Source: Flavivirga abyssicola
GTDB taxonomy: Bacteria; Bacteroidota; Bacteroidia; Flavobacteriales; Flavobacteriaceae
Direction: 5' to 3'
NCBI RefSeq assembly: GCF_030540775.2
Contig: NZ_CP141266.1
Location: forward strand, 4,389,001-4,453,000
DNA: 64,000 nt
Part shown: positions 17,716-27,783 of the stretch, in pieces
Position numbering within the stretch: position 1 is the first letter of the stretch
How the letters are laid out: the number at the start of each line of letters is the position of its first letter
The notes under the pieces: model-generated
Told to the model about the DNA's origin: nothing
Database searches by the model: none
The model's input: the letters and a program-made list of their open reading frames with translations, nothing else
Translations under genes and position numbers: made by a program

Positions 17716-18381
17716 ATGAAACCTATAAATAAATACATAGATCACACACTTCTAAAAGCAACAGCGACAGTAAAAGACATCATTAAATTATGTGAAGAGG
17801 CGATTCAGCACCAATTTTTTTCTGTTTGCGTAAATAGTTGTTATGTTTCCTTAGCTAAAGAAGAATTACTAAACAGCAATGTTAAAATTTGTAGCGTTGT
17901 TGGTTTTCCTTTGGGTGCTATGAGTACTAAAGCCAAAGTTACTGAAGCCACCTTGGCCTTAAAAGATGGGGCAGATGAAATTGATATGGTTATTAATATT
18001 GGTTTATTAAAAAGTAAAAACTTTGATGGTGTTTTAAAAGATATTGTAGCTGTAAAAAAATGTATGCCTAACCACACCTTAAAAGTTATTTTAGAAACAT
18101 GTTACCTTCAAGAATTAGAAATAATTAAAGCTAGTGAGCTTGCCATAAAAGCAGGTGCTGATTTTATAAAAACGTCTACAGGGTTTGGACCTAGCGGAGC
18201 TACATTAAATGATGTAAAACTTATGAAAAATGCTTGTGTAAACTATACTAAAGTAAAGGCCTCTGGTGGCATAAAAGATTATAAAACAGCTATAGAATAT
18301 ATCAATTTAGGAGTTGATCGTCTAGGGACTTCATCTGGAATTAGTATCCTAAAAGGTACTTCCTCTAATTCAAACTATTAA
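17716..18381 (+). CDS. deoC: Deoxyribose-phosphate aldolase
   Basis: 221 residues, the usual bacterial size. It cleaves 2-deoxyribose-5-phosphate to glyceraldehyde-3-phosphate and acetaldehyde, the last step of deoxynucleoside breakdown in the cytoplasm. Active-site residues are in place: Asp90 (EIDMVIN), Schiff-base Lys152 (DFIKTSTGF), relay Lys181 (KVKASGGIK) and the phosphate loop GTSSG (204-208). deoD follows after a single base, so deoC-deoD is an operon for nucleoside salvage. It is probably the working enzyme, in contrast to the altered copy upstream. Confidence 0.95.
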   Translation: MKPINKYIDHTLLKATATVKDIIKLCEEAIQHQFFSVCVNSCYVSLAKEELLNSNVKICSVVGFPLGAMSTKAKVTEATLALKDGADEIDMVINIGLLKSKNFDGVLKDIVAVKKCMPNHTLKVILETCYLQELEIIKASELAIKAGADFIKTSTGFGPSGATLNDVKLMKNACVNYTKVKASGGIKDYKTAIEYINLGVDRLGTSSGISILKGTSSNSNY

Positions 18382-18382
18382 A

Positions 18383-19081
18383 ATGAGTTTACACATAGAA
18401 GCAAAAAAAGGAGACATTGCAGAAACCATTTTACTTCCAGGGGATCCTTTAAGAGCTAAGTGGATTGCTGAAACTTTTTTTGAAAACCCTGTGTGTTTCA
18501 ACAAAATAAGAAATATGTATGGCTATACCGGAACTTATAACGGTAAACGTATTTCCGTAATGGGAACAGGTATGGGCGTACCTTCTACTACTATTTATGC
18601 GCATGAACTTATTACAGAATATGGCGTTAAAAATTTAATCCGTGTTGGCAGTGCCGGATCATACCAAAAACATGTGAAAATTAGAGATATTGTTTTGGCT
18701 ATGGCGGCTTCTTCTAGCTCTGGTATTAATAAATTGCGATTTGGTGGTGCAGACTATGCCCCAACTGCGAGCTTTGATTTGTTTCAGAAGGCAGTAGAAA
18801 CCGCTAGGAAAAAAAGTATTCCATTAAAAGCCGGAAATGTTTTCACTTCTGATGAATTTTATGAAGATGATTTCGATTCTTATAAAAAATGGTCTGAATT
18901 TGGAGTATTATGTGTAGAAATGGAAACTGCTGGTTTATATACTGTTGCTGCAAAACATCATGTTAACGCCTTAACTATTCTAACCATTTCTGACTCTTTA
19001 GTGACTAAAGAAAGGACTACCAGTAAAGAACGCGAAACCACGTTTAAAGAAATGATAGAAATCGCATTGGAACTAGCATAA
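18383..19081 (+). CDS. deoD: Purine-nucleoside phosphorylase, DeoD (hexameric) type
   Basis: 232 residues. It cleaves purine (deoxy)nucleosides with phosphate to give the base and (deoxy)ribose-1-phosphate. Family motifs are [15 protein letters not shown] (phosphate/GD loop, ~19-33), the RVGSAGSY ribose/phosphate segment, VEMETAGLY (nucleoside site) and TISDSLVT with the catalytic Asp. It starts one base after the deoC stop. The pair turns deoxynucleosides into central carbon intermediates. A pentose phosphomutase linking the two steps is not encoded nearby. Confidence 0.95.
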   Translation: MSLHIEAKKGDIAETILLPGDPLRAKWIAETFFENPVCFNKIRNMYGYTGTYNGKRISVMGTGMGVPSTTIYAHELITEYGVKNLIRVGSAGSYQKHVKIRDIVLAMAASSSSGINKLRFGGADYAPTASFDLFQKAVETARKKSIPLKAGNVFTSDEFYEDDFDSYKKWSEFGVLCVEMETAGLYTVAAKHHVNALTILTISDSLVTKERTTSKERETTFKEMIEIALELA

Positions 19082-19152
19082 CCTCATGTGAGCATCTATG
19101 GAAAAAATGAAGATTGTAGCTGGTTTAGATGAATCTCATGGTATAAATAACT

Positions 19153-19397
19153 AACGTGAGTTCGTCATAAAATTTATAAAAAAATAGACAAAAGCTCAAT
19201 AAAATAAAGCTTGTCTCCTTGAGCGCAGTCGAAAGGTTTTAAAAATTCAGTTGTTTTAATTAGGTTTCGACTTTAGTTTATACTGAGCGCAGTCGAAGTA
19301 CTCAGTATAAACTATAGCCGAAGTACTCAACCTGACATTTGAATATAATTAACTGATTTTCATTTAAATAAAGCTAAAGATGTATCGAACTCACGTT
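19153..19397. repeat. MITE-like repeat, copy A
   Basis: 245 bases bounded by the inverted ends AACGTGAGTTC (19153-19163) and GAACTCACGTT (19387-19397). The inside carries GAGCGCAGTCGAAAGG and the palindromic TTTATACTGAG / CTCAGTATAAA segment. It matches copy B (22990-23204) almost base for base, in the same orientation, except for an extra ~30 bases around the palindrome. It fills most of the 347-base spacer between deoD and pxpC, which holds no gene. Confidence 0.8.
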
Positions 19398-19428
19398 AAT
19401 TAAGATCTTTAATCTTAATATTTAATGA

Positions 19429-20271
19429 CTACATAAGATTAAAATATATCGTATTTCCTGTAAATTTTTGTGCTAAAATATTAATAGAAGCTTCCTTTAA
19501 TTGCAAAACTCTTGGGTACCCTCCAGTAGTTTGACAATCTCTCATTAGAATAATAAGCTTTCCTGAAGGTGTTAATTGCACAGTTCCTGGCAGTACCGAT
19601 GATGTAATTATAGACTCTAAATTATTCGCTAACGGCTCGTTTAATTGGTATGCCATTCTATTGTTTTCCTTAGAGATTGTAAATCCTTGTGTTACTAATA
19701 TATCTTGCTGAGCTTTTGTGAGTTTATAAAATTCCGGTCCTTTAAAAACTTCAATCTGATTAGTAGTATGCCCCTTTATAACTTTAATTGCAGCATGCTT
19801 CATACCTAGACCTTTTAATGATGTATCAATTAGCAGCTCATCGTTTTTAAATAACGTAGATTGCTTTGTTATGCCTTGGTACATACTGTAACTATTCATA
19901 ACATTTTCAGTCTTAAAACCACCCAAAACAGCTAAATAAGACCTGAACCCAGAAACAAGCTTACCAAAAGACACAACATCACCACTTTTTACTAAAATTG
20001 GCTTATTTAATTTTATTGAGGTTCCATTTATTTTTGGAGATATGTCTGCTCCAGAGATACAAATACTTGTTTCGCAATTGAACTCTAATATAGGGCCTGT
20101 CATTGTTATTTCAATGACTGCTGCATGCACATCGTTTCCTAATAGTATATTTGCTATAGATGCCGAATAAACATCCATAACTCCAGAATATGGTACCCCA
20201 TAATCCTGATAGCCATGACGACCTAAATCTTGAATAGAGGAATATAAGCCTGTTTTTAAAACCCTAATCAT
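19429..20271 (-). CDS. pxpC: 5-oxoprolinase subunit C (PxpC, biotin-dependent carboxyltransferase-like fold)
   Basis: 280 residues from the ATG at 20271, which gives MIRVLKTGLYSSIQDLGR, the family start; the ATG at 20283 would add four residues. PxpC (YbgK/KipA type) pairs with PxpB and PxpA to hydrolyse 5-oxoproline to glutamate with ATP. Motifs seen are QDLGRHGYQDYGVPYSGVMD and NRMAYQLN. It overlaps the pxpB stop by 8 bases, the usual translational coupling. It is last in the operon mntH-like/pxpA/pxpB/pxpC. Confidence 0.93.
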   Translation of the reverse strand: MIRVLKTGLYSSIQDLGRHGYQDYGVPYSGVMDVYSASIANILLGNDVHAAVIEITMTGPILEFNCETSICISGADISPKINGTSIKLNKPILVKSGDVVSFGKLVSGFRSYLAVLGGFKTENVMNSYSMYQGITKQSTLFKNDELLIDTSLKGLGMKHAAIKVIKGHTTNQIEVFKGPEFYKLTKAQQDILVTQGFTISKENNRMAYQLNEPLANNLESIITSSVLPGTVQLTPSGKLIILMRDCQTTGGYPRVLQLKEASINILAQKFTGNTIYFNLM

Positions 20272-20995
20272 CAATGACCTCACTTTCTAATTGATAAACA
20301 CCAGCATCTACTAGTGTTTTAATATCCTTATATTCTTTAAGTGATATTGGCTTAAAAACAATTTTATCTCCCGCATTTGCAAAACATGGTAATTCCTTCT
20401 GAGGATTAAAAAATTCTACAGGTGAATTACCAATAATATTCCAACCACCAGGACTTTCGCTAGGATATATTCCAGTTTGCCCACCTCCTATTGCTACAGT
20501 TCCTTTTAATACCTTTAATCTGGGTGTAGATTTTCTTGGCGTGTACAATTTTTCATTTAACCCTCCCAGGTACATAAACCCTGGCAAAAAACCAATAAAA
20601 TAAACCGTGTACACTCTGCTGGAATGCATCTTGATAATGGACTCTTGAGAGATACCTTTTTCGGTAGCCATTTCTTTTAAATCAATAGCAAAAGTGTCTT
20701 CATAACACACAGGTATTTTCCATTGTTTTGGAGAAAAATTAATATCTTGTTTTTTTCGAAGATATAACTGATTAAGGATGAAAACAACATCTTCAAATGT
20801 ATCAATAACAAAATCATATATTACTAATAATGAATTGTATGATGATCTTAATTCAACTATACCTTTAATATTTTTAGTTTTAATTTTTTCTTTAAAAACA
20901 ATAATGTCAGATAGGATATTTTCATCAATACCTAGTGGCCATTCAATTAAAACAGACCGTTCTCCAAAAGGTTTATATGTCAGTTCATAACTCAC
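20264..20995 (-). CDS. pxpB: 5-oxoprolinase subunit B (PxpB)
   Basis: 243 residues, YbgJ/KipI type. With PxpC it forms the part of the ATP-dependent 5-oxoprolinase that activates pyroglutamate. Typical segments are FLPGFMYLGGL and the glycine-rich GGGQTGIYPSESPGGW. It overlaps pxpA by 4 bases at its start and pxpC at its end, so the three are one translationally coupled unit. Isolated KipI homologues in Bacillus are kinase inhibitors, but the full pxpABC context points to oxoproline breakdown. Confidence 0.93.
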   Translation of the reverse strand: MSYELTYKPFGERSVLIEWPLGIDENILSDIIVFKEKIKTKNIKGIVELRSSYNSLLVIYDFVIDTFEDVVFILNQLYLRKKQDINFSPKQWKIPVCYEDTFAIDLKEMATEKGISQESIIKMHSSRVYTVYFIGFLPGFMYLGGLNEKLYTPRKSTPRLKVLKGTVAIGGGQTGIYPSESPGGWNIIGNSPVEFFNPQKELPCFANAGDKIVFKPISLKEYKDIKTLVDAGVYQLESEVIDD

Positions 20996-21732
20996 CTTAT
21001 TTGAATACCATGGGTTTTTAAACGACCTTCTAAATTCTTAATCAAATTAACCGCATTTGGGTTGTCACCATGAACACAAAATGTCTGTGCTTTTATTTCA
21101 ACGGTTTTACCTGTGATAGTCTTTACCTTTTGTTTTGAAATCATATGAAAAATATGCTCAAACAAATAATCTTCATTATGTATGGATGCAGTTATTTCCT
21201 TTCTTGAAACCAATGTTAAATCATCATTATAATTTCTATCTGCAAAGGCTTCATAAGTAATTGGGATATTTTGTGCTATAGCTATTTTTTCAATAACCGA
21301 CTTATAGGGTACGTAAAGTTTAATTGGTAACATGATGGTTTTCATGACTTCTATAATCACATTCGCCACTTTTTCATCAACCATAGCCATATTATACAAG
21401 GCTCCATGTGGCTTTATATGATGCAAAGTTCCATGTTCTTCTCTAAGAATAGACATTAAATCATCAACCTGTCCTTTAACACTTTTAAATAAAGCTGCAC
21501 AGGACATTTCCATATGGATGCGACCAAAGTTTACTTTATCAGGAAAGGATGGATGTGCGCCAATCTTTACACGATGTTTTTTAGCTAAGTTAATAACATT
21601 GCGCATGGTATCTGCATCACCTGCATGTCCTCCACATGCTATATTGCACGAAGAAATAAACGGCATGAGTTCTGCCTCATTACCAATTCCCTCGCCCATA
21701 TCTACATTAATATCAATAACACCAGGTATCAC
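20992..21732 (-). CDS. pxpA: 5-oxoprolinase subunit A (PxpA, LamB/YcsF family)
   Basis: 246 residues. The conserved N-terminus DINVDMGEGIGNEAELMPF, then SCNIACGGHAGD and IGAHPSFPD, are hallmarks of the YcsF family, whose metal-binding TIM-like barrel hydrolyses the phosphorylated oxoproline intermediate. It overlaps the transporter stop by one base and pxpB by four. The operon disposes of 5-oxoproline formed from glutamine and N-terminal peptides. Confidence 0.94.
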   Translation of the reverse strand: MIPGVIDINVDMGEGIGNEAELMPFISSCNIACGGHAGDADTMRNVINLAKKHRVKIGAHPSFPDKVNFGRIHMEMSCAALFKSVKGQVDDLMSILREEHGTLHHIKPHGALYNMAMVDEKVANVIIEVMKTIMLPIKLYVPYKSVIEKIAIAQNIPITYEAFADRNYNDDLTLVSRKEITASIHNEDYLFEHIFHMISKQKVKTITGKTVEIKAQTFCVHGDNPNAVNLIKNLEGRLKTHGIQIR

Positions 21733-22970
21733 TAAAAAATATTTAAATGAAAAACTTTGCTAAGTGTTGCTACAGATAACAAGATACTAATTCCTAGAAT
21801 TATAAACCCAAAGATATTCTGTTTAATATTATTTTTATAGACTCCTAAAATGGCCGATTTATTCATAATCCAAATCAAAAAACCTGCAATAACAGGTAGT
21901 AAAATACCATTAGCCACTTGTGCAAATTTAATAATATCAATAGGCTTTATTGCTAACGATGACAACAAAACACCTAATAATAAAATAAACATCCATACTC
22001 CCCTAAATTTTTTAGATTTCAAATTAGAACTCCAGCCTAAACATCCACTCGCAACATAGGCTGCCGCTAAAGGAGCAGTAATAGCACTTGTAATCCCAGC
22101 AGCAAATAACCCCATAGCCAAAAAGTATTTTGAAAAACTTCCAAACAAAGGTTCCAGTCCTTTTGCCAAATCAGAAGCACTACTAATGTCCTGAGACTGA
22201 ATAGCAGCTGCAGATATAATAATGCACATAGACACCAAACCTCCTAAAACAATTGCTACAACAGTATCCCTTCGTACATACTTTAAATCGCTAGTTTTAT
22301 GCCACTTTTCTTTAACTAAAGCTGCATGCAAAAACAAATTATAAGGAACTACGGTCGTTCCAATTAATCCAATTACTGTTAATATACTATCGTTTGAAAA
22401 TTTTGGAATGAAAAGCCCCTTGAAAATATCTAATATGTTGGGTTTCGTTATAACGGCAGTTATTAAAAAAGCTAAACTCATTATTATTACTAGCCCAACC
22501 AATACTTTTTCCAGAAGCTTATAACTACCTAGATACAACAAAATAAATGCAATTAACCCAATAACCACACTTAAAACATTCATAGAAAAACCACCAATTT
22601 CGATATTCGGATTCCCTACAATAGTTTGTAGCCCTAAAACACCGCCACTGATATTACCTGCTTCATAAGCAGCATTACCTATTACTATAGCCGATAGAAT
22701 TAATATTATAGCTAGTCCTTTTAAAATAGGATTCTTAACCTCAGTTCGAATAATCTGTGATAAACCTTTCTGGGAAATAATGCCCAAGCGTGCAGACATT
22801 TCTTGAAGAATCACGGTTGCTATTACAGACAATAACATAGCCCATAATAATGAATACCCAAAATTAACGCCTGCAAGTGTGCAAACTGTTACAGTGCCCG
22901 GCCCTATAAATGCAGCTGCTACCAATGGACCTGGCCCTATATTTTTAAAAATATTTTTCAAATTATTCAA
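21732..22970 (-). CDS. NRAMP-family transporter linked to pxpABC
   Basis: 412 residues with about 11 membrane segments. The first segment contains GPGPLVAAAFIGPGTV, close to the metal-site DPGN motif of NRAMP proteins but with GPGT instead. The later GTTVVPYNLFLHAALV segment matches the conserved TM6 region, where the usual MPH motif reads VPY. So two metal-ligand positions differ from true manganese/iron NRAMPs, as in the NRAMP-related group often found beside pxpABC. Its substrate may not be a metal; oxoproline or an amino acid is an inference from the operon. It is the first gene of the operon. Confidence 0.85.
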   Translation of the reverse strand: MNNLKNIFKNIGPGPLVAAAFIGPGTVTVCTLAGVNFGYSLLWAMLLSVIATVILQEMSARLGIISQKGLSQIIRTEVKNPILKGLAIILILSAIVIGNAAYEAGNISGGVLGLQTIVGNPNIEIGGFSMNVLSVVIGLIAFILLYLGSYKLLEKVLVGLVIIMSLAFLITAVITKPNILDIFKGLFIPKFSNDSILTVIGLIGTTVVPYNLFLHAALVKEKWHKTSDLKYVRRDTVVAIVLGGLVSMCIIISAAAIQSQDISSASDLAKGLEPLFGSFSKYFLAMGLFAAGITSAITAPLAAAYVASGCLGWSSNLKSKKFRGVWMFILLLGVLLSSLAIKPIDIIKFAQVANGILLPVIAGFLIWIMNKSAILGVYKNNIKQNIFGFIILGISILLSVATLSKVFHLNIF

Positions 22971-22989
22971 AAATAAGAAATCTTATTTT

Positions 22990-23204
22990 AACGTGAGTTC
23001 ACATAAAATTTATAAAAAATAGACAAAAGTTTCAATAAAATAAAACTTGTCACCTTGAGCGCAGTCGAAAGGTTTTAAAAATTCAGTTGTTTTAATTAGG
23101 TTTCGACTTTAGTTTATACTGAGCGTAGCCGAAGTACTCAACCTGACATTTGAATATAATTAATTTTCATTTAAATAAAACTAAAGTTATATCGAACTCA
23201 CGTT
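22990..23204. repeat. MITE-like repeat, copy B
   Basis: 215 bases bounded by AACGTGAGTTC (22990-23000) and GAACTCACGTT (23194-23204). It is nearly identical to copy A and in the same orientation. The flanks ATTTT on the left and ATTTT on the right suggest a 5-bp target duplication. The right end touches the stop region of the S41 protease gene, whose last codons lie at 23203 onwards. No transposase is encoded inside. Confidence 0.8.
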
Positions 23205-26200
23205 ATTTTATTTGGTTCAGTAAAACTTCTACAGCTTTTTTAAGTTGTGTATCTACTTTTTTAGACTTATCATCTGGATTATTAAACACTAAAACATCCG
23301 GTACTGCTGGTCCCAATTCCATATTAGACTGTGATTCTTTTACATACCAACCTCTATAAGGCATTCTAACTCTAGAACCATCAATTAGAGAGGTACTTCC
23401 AGTTGAGATAACGGCTCCAAACGTTGGCTCTCCAACCAAAGTTCCTATGTTTAGTGACTTATAAGCATGGGAAAATATTTCGGCATTAGAATAACTCGAT
23501 TGATTACAGAGTGCTATGGATGGTTTTGTCCAAGATGCTAGTGGTAAACGCTCACTAAAAGGGTAATGATTTTTGAATTTTTTATGTTCTTTTTCTAAAT
23601 CTTTTGCTGCACCTCTAGGCACAGTATACGCATGTTGTTTTACATTAAGTACTGCCATTAAATAATCGGTTGTCCAACCACCACCATTAAAACGCACGTC
23701 AATTACAACACCTTCTTTTCCTAGTCCAGCAGCAGTCAATTCTCTCTCAAAACGTTCAAAACTTTGCCAATTCATACCTTGTATATGAATGTATCCTAAT
23801 TTCCCATTGGAATATTGATCTGTTAACTGCTTACGCTCTTTTACCCAAGCGTTATAATTCTCAGTACGATTATTATCTTTTGGTCTAATAACAACCTCTT
23901 TAACTGTAGCTCCTCTTTTAATTTCCAGATAAATTTTCTCGTTTGAAGTCCCTTCTAACAAACTATAAATATTCAAGTTTTTATTAAGTTTAGTGCCATT
24001 AATAGCTGTAATAATATCACCACTATAAAGTTTACTTATACTTCTATCTCCTGGCATATTGTTTACCACAGATACAACCTTTGTGTTTCCATTTGTATCT
24101 GGTAACAATTCCAAACCTAACAAACCTGTCTTTTCTCTTTGCAAATTCTCTCTTTGTTCTCCACTTATAAAGCCCATATGACTAGCATTCACCTGACCTA
24201 GCATCCAATTAAACATATTTTGGAAATCGTTTCGAGTAGACGCTTTCATTGCTAAAGGTTTATACGTTTTCTTAAGGCTTACCCAGTTTTGTCCATGAAA
24301 ATTAGGGTCATAAAATCCATCATTGATAGCATTCCAAGCTTCCTCAAAAATTTGATTGGACTCTACATTATAATCAATATCTAACTTAGCAGATATAGGA
24401 AGACTCTCAGTTTTAGAATTAGATAAGTTTATACTACTAAGACTTCCAGATCCTTTTGTCATAAACAACTTAGAAAACTTTTTATTCATTGTAATATGAG
24501 ACGGTCTGCTGTTTTTTGTTGTAATCGCTTTTTTGTCTTTGCCTTCCCATGAAATCTTGAATAAATCAGATTCGACCCTGGCATCTCCTCTATTTCCATT
24601 TCCTGTTGTATAATAAATCGTTTTACCGTCTTCTGAAAAAGCCCTTCCAAACTCTCCTCCTACAAATGAGGTTACTTGAACCTGACGCTCATGAATGTCT
24701 TGAAAATCTATAATAACATCTTCTACAACATCATTTTCTTTACCTTTTTTATTTTTTTTGCCTTTTTTATTTGAAGTATCGTCTGAGTCTTCCTCCCAAT
24801 CCCGTGTTGTTTTTTCCCAATCTTTCTTATTCAACCAAGTAAACCAAACATCATAATCGCTATTATTTCTATTTGATGAAAACATTAGTTTTTTTCCGTC
24901 TGAACTCCAAATAGGTCCTCTATCTTGTTTAGGATGCATCGAAATATTTACTGGTTTTTTGCTATTGTCTGCTTTATGAATGTATATATCTGCATTAAAA
25001 TCTAAGTCATTTAAACTATATGCTAACCATTTTGAGTCTGGAGACCAACTCACATTTCTGGCATTATTCCAACCATCTAGCAAAATGGTTTCTTTTGATA
25101 ACTTTCCATTGGTATCAATATCTGAAACTACTAATTTCCCTCTACCTCTATTAAAAACAAGCAATGCTCCGTTAGGTGAAAGTACCGGGTTATACTCATG
25201 CTCACTCGTTTTAGACAATCGCACTACTTTATGCTTTAAGGTTTTGAATAGATTAGATTCTTTTTGATCGTCAGATTTCACTAAATATAGATCATTTTGA
25301 CCATCTCTATCGGATACAAAAACGAGTGTACTATCATTTAGCCATACAGGCATTCTATCTCTATAAGATGACTTTGAAACATTAACTGTTCTAGATTTTT
25401 CCTTTTTATTTTCTCTTATAAAAATTTCCCCTCGAATTACTAAAGCACTATAATCTCCATTAGGAGACAAAGCTATATCCTTAATATTCCTACTATATGT
25501 TTTATGTTCTATAGGATCTAATCTATAGTCTGACGAAATATTTATCTTTATTTCCTTTTGTTTTTTTGAAACAGTATTTACTAAATATACATTATCACCT
25601 TTATTCACAACCAAATCCTTTCCATTTCTACTTATGTGAAATGAAAAAATCCCCATATCTTTAAATGATGTTACTGAAATAATATTTCCTTGTTTTTCTC
25701 CTGCACTATTAAGATCTAGTTTATGTACATTATACTTTCCACTCCTAGCAGATTGAAAATAAATAGTCGTATCATTACCCCATTGTGGATAAAAATCTTG
25801 TCCTTCAAAAGTAGTTAGCTGTTTATAGGTGTCTTTTTCTATATCATATAACCAAATATTATTATTTGCAGGACCTTTGTAAGCCTCTCGTTGTATTCTG
25901 CAACTACCTTTTACAAAAGCAATAAACTTTCCATTAGGCGATAATGTTGCTTGACTCCCTAAAGCACTCATATACCTATATGGTGTACCTCCTTTTTCAT
26001 TAACAATATGCGTTTCGTTTTCTCTTTCAACTTGAGCAAAATTTCTGCGCGTAGAAAAAAGAATATCACCATTTTTAGTATAGTCTGTGATATTATCATT
26101 TGCAGAATGGTAGGTTATTCGCTTCGGAATCCCTCCTACTGATGCTATAATATAAACATCGTTATTGCCATACCTATTGCTTGTAAATGCTATTGATTTT

Positions 26201-26424
26201 CCATCAAAACTCCAAATAGGATTCGTGTCATTTGCTTCATGAATGGTGAGTCGTTTTGCGTTTTGTCCATTTATGTTGCAAGTCCAAATATCACCCTGAT
26301 AATTAAAGGCAATTGTCTGTCCATTTGGACTTATTGAAGGTAAATTAACTAAAGGGTTTTGAGAAAAGATACAATTAGTAAAAAGAAAACCAAATGCTAA
26401 TACTGAATTGAAAAATTGCTTCAT
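23203..26424 (-). CDS. Tricorn-like S41 family protease
   Basis: 1073 residues with an N-terminal signal peptide (cut near FTNCIFSQ). Residues ~25-680 form WD40/TolB-type beta-propeller repeats (SFDGKSIAFTSNRYGNNDVY-like units, shown in part), then a PDZ domain (~790-850, GDIITAINGTKLN). A C-terminal S41 protease domain carries GVVIDVRFNGGGWTTD and the nucleophile region NQSSYSNAEIF. The order propeller, PDZ, S41 is that of archaeal tricorn protease and its bacterial homologues, large peptidases that trim oligopeptides. A Lys/Asp-rich linker (~555-580) is unusually charged. Export points to a periplasmic role. It stands next to repeat copy B, with no operon partners. Confidence 0.92.
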   Translation of the reverse strand: MKQFFNSVLAFGFLFTNCIFSQNPLVNLPSISPNGQTIAFNYQGDIWTCNINGQNAKRLTIHEANDTNPIWSFDGKSIAFTSNRYGNNDVYIIASVGGIPKRITYHSANDNITDYTKNGDILFSTRRNFAQVERENETHIVNEKGGTPYRYMSALGSQATLSPNGKFIAFVKGSCRIQREAYKGPANNNIWLYDIEKDTYKQLTTFEGQDFYPQWGNDTTIYFQSARSGKYNVHKLDLNSAGEKQGNIISVTSFKDMGIFSFHISRNGKDLVVNKGDNVYLVNTVSKKQKEIKINISSDYRLDPIEHKTYSRNIKDIALSPNGDYSALVIRGEIFIRENKKEKSRTVNVSKSSYRDRMPVWLNDSTLVFVSDRDGQNDLYLVKSDDQKESNLFKTLKHKVVRLSKTSEHEYNPVLSPNGALLVFNRGRGKLVVSDIDTNGKLSKETILLDGWNNARNVSWSPDSKWLAYSLNDLDFNADIYIHKADNSKKPVNISMHPKQDRGPIWSSDGKKLMFSSNRNNSDYDVWFTWLNKKDWEKTTRDWEEDSDDTSNKKGKKNKKGKENDVVEDVIIDFQDIHERQVQVTSFVGGEFGRAFSEDGKTIYYTTGNGNRGDARVESDLFKISWEGKDKKAITTKNSRPSHITMNKKFSKLFMTKGSGSLSSINLSNSKTESLPISAKLDIDYNVESNQIFEEAWNAINDGFYDPNFHGQNWVSLKKTYKPLAMKASTRNDFQNMFNWMLGQVNASHMGFISGEQRENLQREKTGLLGLELLPDTNGNTKVVSVVNNMPGDRSISKLYSGDIITAINGTKLNKNLNIYSLLEGTSNEKIYLEIKRGATVKEVVIRPKDNNRTENYNAWVKERKQLTDQYSNGKLGYIHIQGMNWQSFERFERELTAAGLGKEGVVIDVRFNGGGWTTDYLMAVLNVKQHAYTVPRGAAKDLEKEHKKFKNHYPFSERLPLASWTKPSIALCNQSSYSNAEIFSHAYKSLNIGTLVGEPTFGAVISTGSTSLIDGSRVRMPYRGWYVKESQSNMELGPAVPDVLVFNNPDDKSKKVDTQLKKAVEVLLNQIK

Positions 26425-26557
26425 TTTTTGGTGATTGTTTTGTTATCCGCCAAAGCTAAATGATTTTTTAGCTTATATACTTATAATTAAACAATCTTTA
26501 ACAAAAATAGAATTTTAAAAGGTTAAGCCTCAAAGAATTCCTTAGATAATAATTGAA

Positions 26558-27697
26558 TTAGTTCTGAACTGAAGTCAGCGCATATATAGCAAAACTACCT
26601 AACCAATGACCACCTTCATAACTATCTCCTACTATGTTAGGCAAGGAATGATTTATATGGTTATTTGCAATTGTCTTAAGATGCGCATATTCTGGTAAAC
26701 CCTCAGCGATTTTATTTAAGTTCCATGCCCGCGAAAAATTAACTCCATCTAAATGTACCAGTTTACCATCTTTTCTATCGGACACTTCTCCTATTTCTAA
26801 ATCAAAATACTTATCTCTTAATTGAGGTAAAAACAGATTAAGCCATACTTTAAATTCAGCCGTAGTTAATACCCGTTTCATCAAAGCAGCTTCTTCTAAA
26901 CAGGGAGATAAAAAGTCATAACCACCAGGTTCCCATGTTATCGGACAACCTGCATCTTTTAAATAAAAATCTTTAGCACGTTGTTCTATGACCTCTTTTA
27001 ATTCATTATTATTAACGGTATTTGCATAGTCCCATGCAAAACTAAGTCCGAAAGCCGTGTTTGGATGTTCTCCAACCCGGATTGGATAATTTAGTTTAGG
27101 GAGAAACTCTATATATTTTCCAACTATTAAATCAGTTAACGGGCGTAAATTATTTTCTAATTCTCTTGCTTCAGGCTCCTTCCATGTGTGTAACTCTTCT
27201 GCTAGTTTTAGCAACCAAGCCCAACCATAAGTACGTTCATAAGATTTATTATGCTTGCCTAAAAAATAAGCGACCTCCATTACTATATTCTCTTTGGATA
27301 TATTTTTTAGTAATTTCTGCTTGATAGCTCCCGTTGTATCTATTTCTGGAAAAGATTTCAGTAAACTTACTAAGCTCCAATGTCCATGAACTGCTGAATG
27401 CCAATCAAAACAGCCATAAAAAGCAGGATGCAATACACTTGGCGTTTTTAAATCTTCATCCCCTCCTAAAGTTTGTGATAACTTATTAGGATATTCTGTA
27501 TTCATGCAATGCAAAGGTAATTCTGCTAAGGTTTTAGCAGCTTTTAAATTAAGCTTGGGAATACCATTTATTGCTGCATTATTCGGTGTTGAATTAAGTG
27601 CTAAAATAAGATGATCTTTTTCCTTTTCTCTTTCTTCTTTTGAAGTATTACAATTAAATATTAGAATTATAAAAAGCAGGTAAGTATATTTTTTCAT
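26558..27697 (-). CDS. DUF2891 family lipoprotein
   Basis: 379 residues with a signal peptide ending in a lipobox-like FNC (Cys16). The motif HPAFYGCFDWHSAVHGHW (~95-112) is the signature of DUF2891, an all-helical (alpha/alpha toroid-like) family. WEPGGYDFLSPCLEEA and GDSYEGGHWLGSFAIY are further conserved stretches. The His, Asp and Glu pattern suggests a glycan-active or isomerase-like site, but no activity is established to my knowledge. It is a single gene, left of the variable island that starts after it. Confidence 0.85.
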   Translation of the reverse strand: MKKYTYLLFIILIFNCNTSKEEREKEKDHLILALNSTPNNAAINGIPKLNLKAAKTLAELPLHCMNTEYPNKLSQTLGGDEDLKTPSVLHPAFYGCFDWHSAVHGHWSLVSLLKSFPEIDTTGAIKQKLLKNISKENIVMEVAYFLGKHNKSYERTYGWAWLLKLAEELHTWKEPEARELENNLRPLTDLIVGKYIEFLPKLNYPIRVGEHPNTAFGLSFAWDYANTVNNNELKEVIEQRAKDFYLKDAGCPITWEPGGYDFLSPCLEEAALMKRVLTTAEFKVWLNLFLPQLRDKYFDLEIGEVSDRKDGKLVHLDGVNFSRAWNLNKIAEGLPEYAHLKTIANNHINHSLPNIVGDSYEGGHWLGSFAIYALTSVQN

Positions 27698-27783
27698 GCT
27701 GTAAATTTAAGCATTGAATTCTTTAGATTAAGAACTGTTAATATCTTTTAATTAGATAATATTATCCTTTTTAAATAACTCGA

